Assembly: GCA_022036555.1 (NCBI GenBank)
Contig: CM039141.1
Location: 10,281,430 to 10,345,429 of the forward strand
Direction of reading: 5' to 3'
DNA: 64,000 nucleotides
DNA from: Microstegium vimineum
Lineage: Eukaryota > Streptophyta > Magnoliopsida > Poales > Poaceae
Under the pieces are notes generated by a model. The model was not told where the DNA came from. It saw nothing but the letters and a program-made list of their open reading frames with translations, and searched no databases. Positions within the stretch are counted from its first letter, which is position 1. Every line of letters starts with the position of its first letter. Positions 42,301 through 54,009 of this stretch are shown piece after piece. The position numbers were made by a program, and so were the translations under genes.

Positions 42301-43170
42301 GGAGGGGCAGGCAGCCTACAAGGCCTAGCCTGCAAGTGGCACCCAACGAAGCACCTGCAACCTGCCGCGCCTCCGGGGCCCACAGGGTGTCGCGCGGGGC
42401 GTGGGCCTACGCAGCAGCGACACGTCTCCGACATCCGCTTTTAAAGCAGCAGCAGGGCCCACCGCGGGGACCAGGTGGGGGTACGTGTGTGCGCACGCCG
42501 CCGCATCGCTCGCCACGTGCCGCCGCGCCGCGGCGCTCCTCGTGTGGGCCCCACGACAGCTTACCGCACCCGAGGCCAACTTGCCGGGTCGCCAGGCGAA
42601 GGCAGGCCAACTTGCTGCGGATGCATTCCTAGGCCTACACGGCACGTTCGTGTCGGATGACACGCGGGTCCGCAAGATCCTGGGCCCCGCAAATCGGTGG
42701 GTGGGTGTGGGAGATGGTCCGCTGGGCTGCTGGAGACGGAGGCCACGTCTAGGCGCCTCGTTTCTGCATGACACCTGGGTCCGCGGCGTAGTGGCCCCGC
42801 AAGTCGGTGGGCGGTGGTGTCGCGACGACTACGGTTGGAGGGAGACACGTCATTCCGGGTGTGGGGGGTGACGGCGACGTACTGTGGCGCGCCGTGTCCA
42901 GGTGTCGGGCTGCGGCGGCGCGTGGCAGAGCGGACGGCAGCTATGGAACCCGGCTGTCCCTCGAGTGTGGGACCCCCGAAACAAGTGGACGGCGGTTAGT
43001 GTACGCTTGTGGGCCCACTGCCGTGGAGTCGCGGATCGGCTGCGGGCATCACAAATGCTTTGTTTCAGCAGCTGATTTGCAGCAATGGACATTTGGACGT
43101 GTGAGTGTGACGGGTTGTGAAGCTCCTCTCCCATTCCCTAATCACCCAGAGACGGTGGAGCTATAATCTT
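42300..43170. other. GC-rich island without recognised gene
   Basis: An abruptly GC-rich block between AT-rich flanks. All frames are open for long stretches because of composition. A unit resembling GGCCCCGCAAATCGGTGGG occurs at about 42688 and again at about 42794. No domain or splice structure is seen. Confidence 0.4.
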
Positions 43171-43257
43171 AATTTTCTCTTTGTTATTATGATGGGAAGT
43201 AAACAGCAGTAAGTTTCCCAGATTTTACACTGAAAAATCTATCCCACCTAGTACAAT

Positions 43258-43480
43258 ACTACCTCCATCCCTAAGAGGTTGCAATTGTAGATTTATACTT
43301 CATCAAACTATTTAGAATTTGACTAGATTTAAAATCATTAATAATACGAATATCTATAACTTCAAATAAAAGATCACATGAAAATATATTCTACGTAGAA
43401 TCTATTGGTAATTATTTGGAATGATAAATATTACATTTTTTATAAAAAAAATTGGACAAGCTAAACATGGTTTGATCCAG
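43258..43480. mobile_element. Truncated Stowaway-like MITE
   Basis: It starts CTACCTCCATCCCTAAGAG, a Stowaway-type end, with a typical AT-rich interior (TTAGAATTTGACTAGATTTA). I cannot find the matching right end. Confidence 0.45.
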
Positions 43481-43825
43481 CACCATGCAGAATTGCATTC
43501 TTACTAGACGAATGAGAGGTACTTGGGTGAAAATATTGTTTCTTATGTCCAAATTTTTAGCATCTAATGCAACACTCTTTTTTGCACAATCGCATTTTTC
43601 TGGCGATGTTTAGAGATCGAGACAGAGGATTTTTGTTTTGAGGGCAAGGTTACTCATATCCAATGAGCTTAGGGGTAAGTTCAGTGGTAAACGTAGTTAT
43701 CTTGCAAATTGCGTCTACCTCAACAATATAATTTTTTTTAATAGACACCCTTCGCTTCAAATTTTATAAAGTAGCTAACTATTAGCACTAATGGATCGAA
43801 ACAGAACCTTAGATACCCCACATCA

Positions 43826-44235
43826 TAAGAGCAACTCCAACCGTTTGGTAGTTTTGGTTTAACAAAACATGGAATTTACTAACTCTAAAATAGATATGTC
43901 AAAGAAAAAATATACAATCTCCAACAGTTCCCCATAATGACTTGGCAAAAACGGAAAAAAAAAGGAAAAAAAAAACCCGCCGCCCAGTGTTCCACCGTGA
44001 AAAAAAAGGAAGGAAGAAAAAAAAGGCGCCGCCCAGTGTTCAGTCGTGAAAAAAAAGAAGGAAAAAAATTATCTCCCCTTTTCAAGGTCTCTAAATTGCC
44101 AAGTGCGAGTTTTTATTTGCAACTTTGGCAAAAATATCAAGCCCAAATGTTAAATTATTGGCCATCAGTTTTTTAGTTTTTTTGGTAAAATTAAATATAC
44201 CAAGTCTAAATGTTAAACTATTGGAGTTGCTCTAA
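43826..44235. mobile_element. Tourist-like MITE with TAA duplication
   Basis: The element 43829-44232 begins GAGCAACTCCAA and ends with the perfect inverse TTGGAGTTGCTC. TAA is present on both sides (43826-43828 and 44233-44235), as for PIF/Harbinger insertions. Inside, a unit with CCGCCCAGTGTTC...CGTGAAAAAAAAGGAAG is tandemly duplicated (about 43977-44065). Confidence 0.9.
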
Positions 44236-46314
44236 GGTCCAGATAAGAACTACCCAATATCAAATATCAAAGAAAACACAAGTCCCCATCACCATGAACA
44301 CCGGATAAGCTTAACCTCATCAAAGGCTCATTAGTCATAGCTATCTTGGCGTTATGCTGCCACCATTTTCTGACTGCCCATCGGGGCCGCAGCCACCAAT
44401 GATTGCTGCATCTTGCGTGCACACTCTACGGGTGCGGTGTGCCGGTGTGCTGCACAGCGCAGAGAGACCACAGGCTACAGGCTCGGCGTCCGTAGGCGAT
44501 CCAGCAAATCCGCGGGGTGGGGAGCAGAATCTTGGGGGATATCGATCTCGTACGATGTTGGCCACAGAGACTCATCAGAGAGAGAGAATGGAATGGCGAA
44601 AGAGAGAGAGGGAGAGAAAAAAAATCTGGGGTCGGCAATTTGACGCTGTCAGTGTCAGATTCAATCAGCTAATAATTTATTTAACCCCGCGGCGCTTCGG
44701 CGTGGCTTGCCGCGGTTGGGTTGGTCGCGGCAAGTTGCGCCCATTTGAACGCCACCCACTGATCCACTGCCTGGTGTCCCTGTGCGGGCAGCGGTACACT
44801 TGATGAGCTCACCTAAACAAAAAGGCTAGCGTGCTAGTGCTAGCCAGCCGGCTTGTTACCCTGTTATATGAAATAGAATAAAACTAAGATAAATCACATA
44901 CTCTTAATATATAGTTTTACGGAGTATTTCATAGTTTTAGAAGCATTCTATTTTATGACTTGTAGAGATTTGTTATTCGCATCAAGAGTGTTTTATTTAG
45001 ATGAACTATTTGTTCTCTCTTTTCTTAAATACAATATTATGTCATAAAAATAACAATGTATGTGGGATCACGATTCCGGATTTCGATTAAAATGCGTGAT
45101 CTTTGGTTGTTAGCATCGACGGATAAATGTATACAACGATATGGTTTTATTATAGTCTTAAACATGATGAGATTTTACTTGGATTTCAAAAAACTTCAGT
45201 CATTTTTTTTAAAAAAGCTTCGATTCCTTGGTATCTCACACAAATGAAAATGATATTGCCGGCAATATATGGTTTTTACATTATGAATGAATTCTATGAC
45301 ATCTACAAGATCTATTCCAAATAAGATGTAATTATCGGATTAGATTAAGTTAAATTTTCTTATGTTTGACTAACCTTATAGAAAAAAATATCATCCATAA
45401 GTCAATATATATATAAAATATATTCCATGGTAATCTAATGTTATTTATTCAGTATCATAATTTTTATAGTATTTAATGTAGATCTGGTCAAACTTATAAC
45501 CCTTGACTCGTTGGAAAATGAGAATTATCATCTTTTTGAGAGGGAGAGCATGCATGAGACCATGATAGTGCTTATACGATATTCAAGTGCAAGGATCATT
45601 GAGCCAGATAAAGAGCATGGTACATAATTTACTAGACTTTTGGTGCTCGATAAAATGCTACTCCCCATATCCCAAGTTATAGAACAATTTAGATTTATAT
45701 TCTTTCAAGCTTTCAAAATCTTTTAGGATAAAATATATTAACATTCACAAAATTTCAAATAAACACATTTTGAAATAAACATATCAATATTTACAAATTC
45801 AATTAAACTCATTTTGATCAAAGTCCTATTTTTGAAGGATTTAATAAAATTGATCTAATATTGGTTGAAGTTACTTAAAGACAATAATAGAGGAGATATA
45901 TATAGTTTGCAAGCGTGTACTCCGTATCACACTAGTTAATGACGACACACAAATCCAACAAAAGATGCTACCACAGGACGATAAGTTTATCCATTCATTT
46001 ATTTTGTCGACAGTGATAATGATGTTTACCGTGTGTCTAATTAACTAACTATATTATGGGTACTATGCTTTATATCTAAGTTAAATAAATTAATAAATAA
46101 AGTCTGATCCCAACACGCAAGCAACTATAGCAATATAATCGGCCACGATTGTTGGACAGCCGCCTGCATGCGGTTTTTGGAAAATAAAGCGCAAGTTGCC
46201 ATGCATGCGATCCTTGTTGCATCTTGGCGTAGCGTAGGGACTAATTAGCTGTTGTTAATGCTCAACTTGCGCGCAGCTCCATCACGCATGATGAAATCTT
46301 TTAATTACTAGTGC
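44236..46314. other. Intergenic region, no gene seen
   Basis: A modestly GC-rich patch at 44350-44800 has short open frames with no domain. The remainder (44850-46300) is AT-rich with no recognised element. Confidence 0.4.
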
Positions 46315-46599
46315 TAAGAGCATCTCCAAGAGACTCTCAATATCCTTCCTAAATATTAGGAATAGACATTTTGGTGAAAAACTATCCTCCAACAACTTAT
46401 TTAAATGACCATCTAAATATAGCCATCCTCTATTCCGGATTTTTCGCTAGCCAAATATAGAAGACGAGAATGACTCTCTTGAGTGTGCGTGGGATATAGA
46501 AAAGCTGTTGGAAAATAAAAAGATCGACTTTTATGCAAATGACTCTCTAAATAGTAATTTAGAAAGTGGAATTTAGAAAGACTCTTGGAGATGCTCTAA
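46315..46599. mobile_element. Tourist-like MITE with TAA duplication
   Basis: The element 46318-46596 begins GAGCATCTCCAAGAGACTCT and ends AGACTCTTGGAGATGCTC, a long near-perfect inverted repeat. TAA lies on both sides (46315-46317 and 46597-46599). Confidence 0.92.
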
Positions 46600-46687
46600 G
46601 TATTGCACTGACCGACACCAGAAAGGATGGAGCAAGTTGAGATCATGATGATGCGTATGCCAACTGGGAAATATACCTTCTCTAGTC

Positions 46688-46783
46688 TTAGGGCATGTTT
46701 GGTTATAGCCCCCCTAAAGTTTAGCCACTAAATTTAGATGATTTTATAGTCCCTAAAGTGCCAAACAACCAAACAAGCCCTTA
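46688..46783. mobile_element. 90-bp MITE with TTA duplication
   Basis: The element 46691-46780 begins GGGCATGTTTGGTT and ends AACCAAACAAGCCC, flanked by TTA on both sides. The interior (CCCTAAAGTTTAG ... AGTCCCTAAAGTG) is partly palindromic. Very small for its class. Confidence 0.85.
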
Positions 46784-46799
46784 GTGCAGCTAATATAAA

Positions 46800-49700
46800 A
46801 GGTCAACCGCTAGCAACAAAAAAAAAACGCAGTCATTCGTGGAGTGACTGACTACACTGTGGGTTATGCATGAGCCTTTTGGTTTGGCACGCAACTACTA
46901 GCTTCTTAGATCTTGTTTGATGATAAATTTAGTAAATTTATGGCTAAAGCTCCCAATAGTGTGATCTCATAAAGAACTTTGCTTTAGTCTCGGATTTAAA
47001 AATAATAACACCAACCCATGTGTTGAGATTTAAACCTAAGACCTCATACATTGTCTCCCGCATACTATTCATCCTACACAACCACATGGGACTTTAGATA
47101 AGATGTATTTATTTTTTTGAACTAACCCATCGGGGAACCTTTAGTCTAGGTTTGTGTTGCCAACTAAGACTAAATGAATCAAGGCATTTAGTCTAGTAAC
47201 ACTAATTAAAACTAATAGACTCTTTAATCCGGATTGATGTTACCAACCAGTATTAAAAGGAACTTAGAACCGGAACTAATATGCTGAACCAAAAGTCCAT
47301 TATTTACTAACGTGTGTCTAGTGTGTGTGTGTAAAAATAAAAAATAATTTCTAGACATAGACTTATGGACATCTTTTAGTTTATATTTAACACGTCCTGA
47401 ATTAAATTAGAACGATTACACAAGACGGAGATGAGAAGTTGAAGAAGAAAAAAAAAATACTATGTATAGCACCATCTCTAACAAGTTATACGTTGTTGTA
47501 ACTCTTACTCCCTTTTATAGGTTTTGCTAGAGACATAGATATAAGATATATCTAGATAAGAAGTACATTTTTTTATGATAAAAGTTAAACGGCTTATAAA
47601 AGGGAACGACGGAGAAAGTACCGTATACTTCAAAGTTGATTCAAAGTGAGCCAACGACACCTATATAGTGTCGTTACATTGACATGATCTTGTGACCAAG
47701 TAGTGATAGACACCTAACCCAGTGTGTTAATGTTTTTTTTTGAGGGGACAGTGTGTTAATGTTAACACCAGCACCACCGGGCACCAGCAGGACTGTCACT
47801 ACACGTAAGTACGTGTTCATTCCTCGGTCGATCGCGGCCATATCCACCGCGCGCAACAACCCGGCCCCAAGTAGTAGGAACTAGAAAGAAAAGAAGGAAA
47901 GGTCCGGGGCGCAAGCTGCCGAACGTGTAAAACTATAATAAAAGGCAGCATTAATTATGGGGGAAAAAAAAGGGTGCACATGCACCCGGCACATTCCTTA
48001 ACCACAAACGCTGAAATGACAGAAGCCAAATTGCACAAGTTGGGAGCAGAATATATATTGCCCTGCCGCCTTTTTTAACCTTTCTATCTCCTCCTGCTGC
48101 TGCTAGTAGCTGCCTAGCTCTAGCTGTTCCTTTCCTTCTCTCCTCGTCACATCGCTCTCCGAGATCTAGAGAGAGAGAGAGATGGACATGCATGCACGCA
48201 CGGCGGAGCCCGGTCCGATCCCGGCCCAGTTCATGCATGCATATGCGCGTGTGATAGTTTATGTATGTTATCCACCGACCACTATTATTCAGTGTCGCCA
48301 CGACGCTTTTGGTTTGCTGCCTCTGCCACTAATTCGATCGGCACGGCAGCGTGCATGCACCTGAGCCGATACAATACGTGCAACTTGCTGGTGTGTGTGC
48401 GCGCGCTCATGCCATAATTCATGTTTATTAAAGAAGATGTACTACTTATGTTCTAAAAGCTAGGAGTACAACATTCAGCACCCAACAATCCTGAATTTTT
48501 TAGTGTAGTATAAGTATCTGCACCTAATAAAGTATATAATAACACTTTTATTTAGCAGCCTAGTTGCTAAATATTATTTAGTACCACACCATTGATAACA
48601 ACCATGCATTTTATATATTCTCATAAGAGTAATAATTTATTACTCTCTGGGCTCATCGAAAAAATAACTACTTTTATTAGTGCTTAGCACACCAGAATAA
48701 AAAAGAATAATAAATTATTACTGTTTGACTTATCGAAATAAAATGCTAAATAACAGGTTGCTAAATAATATTTAGCGACCAGACATCTGACATCTAAATA
48801 GTAGTTCTATATAATAAATTAAATAGATGTTTATCAAAGATCAATACATCATGGGAGACAAAAAAACTCTTCAATAATAATGTCGCTCTATTCGCTTGAC
48901 TTATCATGAATCTGGTTTATCAGCTTTGATACATTGTTTTTCTCTCACAATTAAACATTAAAAAACAACATCAACCAACTTATCAGCAGTATAACCTATT
49001 TAATCGTACAAATTGCCTGTCAAAGTGTCACCTCACCTCATATAGCCGTGACGTACTTATCGGCCCCGATCGCAACCTCCACACGCCGCGGTAACTATAT
49101 ATGGTATTTACTGTGCATGCACCACACAAGTTCGGCCTCTGATTCTTTCCCCCCTTCCTCTTGTGTGTGTGAAGCGGACAGTGCATGCACCGCACGACAC
49201 GCTTCTTTTCCATCTCTGTGATGTGAAGCGGACACCACGGGAGGAGAGCAAGTTGCCGTGCGCGTGCGCGTGGACTGGTCCTGTGGTGCTCTAGGCGTGT
49301 CGTGTGCGGTGCGACATCGACGCGGCCCCAGGACGACGAAATATCTAGCTCACATCAATCAAATGGCCAGGTCAGGTGCGGAGCGGACGAGCGCGACCGC
49401 CGCCGAGTTGGTAACATGTGTCGCCCCGGGGGAACGAAGCGGATCGCGGCCGGATTTGATGCCTGCGCCGTGAATACGAGGCGATCCTTGTGGCGCTTGG
49501 CCATGTTCCCACGGAACAAGCTCCCCTGCAAAAGCTGCAGCCAGCAGAGGCCCACAAAATTTCCACGGAACACCGCAGTCCATTTGGAAGTAGCAAGTTC
49601 CGGGAGCCGGCCCACAAAATTGAAAATCCTTCGGCCTAACAGATAAATCGCTGCGCACGCGCACATAGATAGCTCGAAGAGGACAGCTCAACATTATAGA

Positions 49701-49800
49701 TCCTAAGTAGCAGCGATTTAACTTGCAGGGTTACACTTACACAGATGAGTTTCTGCAGTACAACTGCACCCCACTACTCCAGTTCCAGCCAAAAAGATGT
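46800..49800. other. Intergenic region, no gene seen
   Basis: AT-rich. The block 47130-47290, with GGAACCTTTAGTCTAGG and several AGTCTAG-type units, looks like a decayed DNA-transposon remnant. A short GA run lies at 48168-48180. No ORF with coding character. Confidence 0.4.
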
Positions 49801-49851
49801 ATCCTCGCCTCGCTGCTTTCGTTTCATGCATGTATGAGCTGGAAAATCTCT

Positions 49852-52800
49852 CTACGCAGCAGCAGGGCCTTGTTGCTGCTGCTGCCTGGGGCCATTGTTG
49901 CGCTCAACCCTCCCGCCGTTCCCGTTCCCGTTGTTGCTGTTGCTGCTGGGACGTCGCTGTTGGTAGCCATTCCCAGAGTAGCCGTTGCCGTTCTGGTGGT
50001 GGTAGCTCTTGCCGTTCTGGTGGTGGTAGCCATTCCTTGCGGTCCTCGGACACGGCCTGAGTAGTCGCTCCTCGCGTTATCTCCGTCGTGGTAGTAGCCA
50101 TTGTTGTTCTGACCACCCCACTGCCGCTTGTAGTTGTCCCCATAGTAACCACCCCTGTTGCCAGACTGGAACCTACTGCCATTGCCATTGTCATCCCCAC
50201 GGGTGATAACGCCATCAACAACTGGAATAAAGAAAAAAAGGAAACGAAGCACCACCTCAGTTGAATTCAAGCAAAAATGAGGACACAAGCACAAAACAGC
50301 TCAGGCACGAAACAGGTATCCTTACAGTGAACTGGCAGTATGACAACAATTATCAACCAAATCAAGCAAAACATGCTAATTCAGCTAGACCTATGTAGAT
50401 CAGAATGCTTGCTCACCTCGTGTTTTGGTTCTTTTCTCCTCAACATACGATTCTCTTGTGCCGAAAGAAACAGTAGAAGCCTAAAAAAAAGTAAATATTA
50501 TTATCTGTAAATACTGTGAGCCATCCATTCAGGTATTCAACACTGCACATGGACATCCTTAAGCATAAGTCAAAATATATAGATACATGTTCTCCAGCTT
50601 TGAAACTACTTCAATCATGTAGCTTACAGACTACAGATGCCTAGAAAAGTAACCAAATGCATGAATGGAACTGAACAATTTTAATGCAAAAAGCATGCTC
50701 TGAAAAGTCAACCAGACAAGGAGGCAAACAAACCTCGATTGCTGCTAGCATGGATTGTTGAGACTCAAATTCGACAAAGCCAAAGCAAAACTGATCAGGC
50801 TGCAACAATATGGAGAAAATGTCAACAAGGAATGTATGGAAACTAACACGCATCCCACTCCTTAGATTCTTGTTTAGTTTGAGAAATGTTATCAGTTGAT
50901 CCATCACCACTTCATTCCCCTTTTGCACATAATTAGTATAAATAAACATGATGAATAGGGCCATCCCACAAAAATTCATAGAATCGCCTAATGATGCTTC
51001 AACCCCTCAACCAAACACCCATAAACCTACAACTTAAACTAACCTGGCATTTGACTTGTATACCACCAGATTTAATAGCACCAAACTTGCTGAACTCTTG
51101 TTCAACCATTTCAATGGTTGCTTCAAAAGGCAAATTCTTAACAAATATTGAATAGCCTGGCTCTGCAAAACAAGGTATTACAATTAAGAATAAACCCCAT
51201 TCTTTTCTTCGTTCCTTTAATCAAGGAATTGAAGTAGAGAAGAGAAACTAACCATCAGGGGATTTATTTTTAGGAAAACTTTTATCGCCTGGCAGGGCAT
51301 TATCAGTAGCATGAGCAGGTTTTGAAGGTGAGGACACATTTTTCTCCACATTTTGAGCCGCCTTTGGCTTTGGATTAGGTTTGGCAGGTCTGGCAGCTGG
51401 GGCAGGCTGTGTGCTGTCCCTAATTGTTTTAACCTACAAGTCACCACCAACAAAGTAATACAGATAAGTATGGCAAAATGCAATTCACCAGATGATTGAA
51501 AAAAGTCAATATAATAACTCGGACACATTAGATACTTGCAACAGTAAGAGGTACATGAAAGTAATGACTAATAAGAATAAAAATAAAAACTCACAATTGA
51601 TGCATAAGTCTTCCTAGTTACTTCTTTCTCATCTGATGAGGGAGGAGCTGGAGCAGACTTCACAACTGGTGCAGGAGGAGCTGGAACAGCCTTCTCAACT
51701 GGTGCGCGAGGAGCTGGAGCAGCCTTCTCAACTGGTGCACGAGGAGCTGGAGCAGCCTTCTCAACTGGTGCGCGAGGAGCTGGTGCAGCCTTCTCAACTG
51801 GTGCGCGAGCAGCTGGAGCAGCCTTCTCAACTGGTGTGCGAGGAGATTGAGCAGCTTTCTCAACTGGTGCGGGAGGTGCTGGAGCAGCCTTCTCAACTGG
51901 TGTGCGAGGAGCAGGAGCAGCCTTCTCAACTGGTGTGCGAGGAGCAGGAGCAGCCTTCTCAACTGGTGCACGAGGTGCTGGAGCAGCCTCAGGAATCTTC
52001 TCAAAATCTTTGTTAACTGCTTTCTCAGCGGTAAGAGGAGTTGAAGCCTCAGGTATCTTCTCAACATCCTTGTTAACCACTTTCACACATGTCTCAACAA
52101 CAGGATCATTTTTAACTGGAGAAACAACATTTGCAGAGGTGCTGATAACTTCATCATTGGGCAGGGTGGTAATCTGTGTGCTTTTATTATCATGGTTAAC
52201 TACAACTTCCTTCACCTCAGTTGAAATCCGGGTAAGTCTGAACATATCATTCAAAACATAATAGCCTCTATTTTCCTGTGGAGCAAGAAAGAATGACTGT
52301 GTAAACTTCTGTTTCACAGCATCCTTTGTAAAATATCCAGCAACCATAATGAGCACACCACCCACATGGGATGGCTGTGCATCAACAGTCTCTATCTCTA
52401 TCAAACAGTCTGCAAAGTCTGTAGACACAAGTTGCTCCTTTATATCCTGCTCAAGCACATAAAATAAATTGATCAGCCCATCAGAATCAACATAGGAATA
52501 AAAAGTCAGTACTGATTTACACAGGATAAACAATAAACTAGAGCTAAAAAATACTAGTCCATACTCCACCCATTCACTTGGTATTCCTGCATTTGAAGTG
52601 ACTTAATTCATTTTATACTTCTATACATATAGATATAAGGCATGGCCAAGTTTGCTCAATTTGAACCATGATTTAGTAAGACAGTGGACAGTGTTTGGTT
52701 TGAGGTATGCAGTAGCTCACCACATCTCTTTGTTTAGTTTAGGGAATGGAATTGGTTGGTCGATGACCACCTCATCCATAAAAATTAGGAATGATCATAA

Positions 52801-53229
52801 AAGAACAGTTTGTTGGCCAAGATATGCTAGTGTAGTTAAGCCTATCAACAATATATCTGATTACCATCTAAATTAATAAGGCAGATATGAAACAGGTCAC
52901 GCAAATTTCCTAGAACTCATTGATAACACTGGCATCATGGCGTTGTAGAGAACTTACATCAATTGTGGTTACATACATCATTTTCCCATTAGAATCTGTT
53001 CGACCAAGAATACTTGAGTCATTATAGAACTTATAGGCATCTTCTTGTGTGTAACGAAGAGTTTGGTAGTATTGTTTAACAAATGCATTAGCAACCTGTA
53101 AGCAGAAACATCATTACTTCAAGTCCAACTCTGCGATTATTGACAAATGCAAAGGTTAATTAAAGGGTTCAAAAACTATACCACTTGTGGACTAAAAGAA
53201 GTAGCTGGGCTCCCATCCTCCAAGGCCAT
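49852..53229 (-). pseudogene. G3BP-like protein: NTF2 domain plus RRM, with C-terminal frameshift
   Basis: Eight exons on the minus strand: 53229-53182, 53095-52958, 52446-51595, 51433-51253, 51162-51044, 50799-50734, 50480-50417 and 50221-49852. The N-terminus MALEDGSPATSFSPQVV leads into an NTF2-like domain (FVKQYYQTLRYTQEDAYKFY, SFFLAPQENRGYYVLNDMFR). A long Ala/Pro linker follows, then an RRM with RNP2 IFVKNLPF and RNP1 FCFGFVEF, and a Gly/Asn/Arg-rich tail. Plant G3BP-like proteins bind RNA and assemble into stress granules. All exon phases join. In the last exon one A seems missing near 50033-50035 (GGAATGG where family spacing needs GGAAATGG): before it the frame is correct, after it the good frame (GYHHQNG repeats, ending at TAG 49854-49852) is one base off. 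The actual frame runs on to a stop at 49824. The damage touches only the disordered tail, so the protein may still work. Confidence 0.88.
51659..51988 (-). repeat. 33-bp coding minisatellite, about ten units
   Basis: The unit TTCTCAACTGGTGCGCGAGG...AGC recurs every 33 bases about ten times and encodes 11-residue repeats of the type APAPRAPVEKA. Units vary at Arg/Pro, Ala/Thr and a few other sites. All changes keep the frame. It lies in the linker between the NTF2 and RRM domains. Confidence 0.95.
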
Positions 53230-53820
53230 TGCTGCACAAGGTATAGAAAAATTAGTACTTAAGCGCCTTGAAGTGGACTATCTGGAAATGCACGATTATC
53301 CAGTGTAATGAAAACATTAACCAACAAACAAGAAAATATTCTATCTAGATTGCCAAACACCCAAGTAGAAAGATTACTGAAACATTGAAAAAAGCCATAA
53401 GCAAGCCCAAGGTAAATCATCCAACAACCTATGTAAGAATGTAGTTACCATATCTTTCTTCATCAGAAGGGTAAAGAAAGACAACAACATCCGTATCCAA
53501 TTATCCATAGATATAGACATTCACGGAAAAAAGATTGAACTTCTTAACCAAGGAAAATTTATATAAAAAATCAGTAATTCAGTCTTAATATGCCACTTAG
53601 ATTCAACAAAAGAAATATTGTTGTGAATTTAACCAGAAGTTTAGTGTTGGCTGCCAAGTGCCAACCAGAAGTAACGGCAAAGTAACGGCAGGCGACAGCA
53701 TGATAGTAGTTCACGAATAAATGTTTCCTTCTTAATACCAGGATACCACATTGTGCATATTCATACAGTACTATACGAGCTGCCACTAGCTTAGTGGCAA
53801 ATCAAACCCAGACAAATAAA
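53230..53820. other. Upstream region of the G3BP-like gene
   Basis: AT-rich, with no coding exon. It presumably contains the 5' UTR, possibly with a leader intron. Confidence 0.4.
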
Positions 53821-53824
53821 GCCA

Positions 53825-54005
53825 TGTTTGGTTCCGCAGTGGCCATGCGTCTGAGCGAAAAAAATTCAATCCCAACGGTCTGCGACGACCGCGCGTTCGA
53901 CGACTGCGCACAATGCGAACCGCCACAAAATGAACTGCGTGCTCAGGAATCGCTAAAGCAGCTTCACAGTCGCGGTCGCGCGACGGCCAGTCGCGGAACC
54001 AAACA
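53825..54005. mobile_element. MITE with TGTTTGGTTCCGC ends
   Basis: TGTTTGGTTCCGC (53825-53837) and GCGGAACCAAACA (53993-54005) are perfect 13-base inverse complements. The interior is GC-rich with many CGCG steps. TAAAG occurs just outside both ends (near 53818 and 54011) but the exact target duplication is uncertain. Confidence 0.75.
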
Positions 54006-54009
54006 GGCC

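Noticed and set aside
42401..43166. Several open frames of 100-156 residues in the GC-rich island
   Set aside because: All frames are open because stop codons are AT-rich. No family similarity or splice sites.
51636..52067. Repetitive open frames on the plus strand and in another minus frame across the G3BP-like minisatellite
   Set aside because: They are shadows of the 33-bp repeat: a unit divisible by three keeps every frame open.
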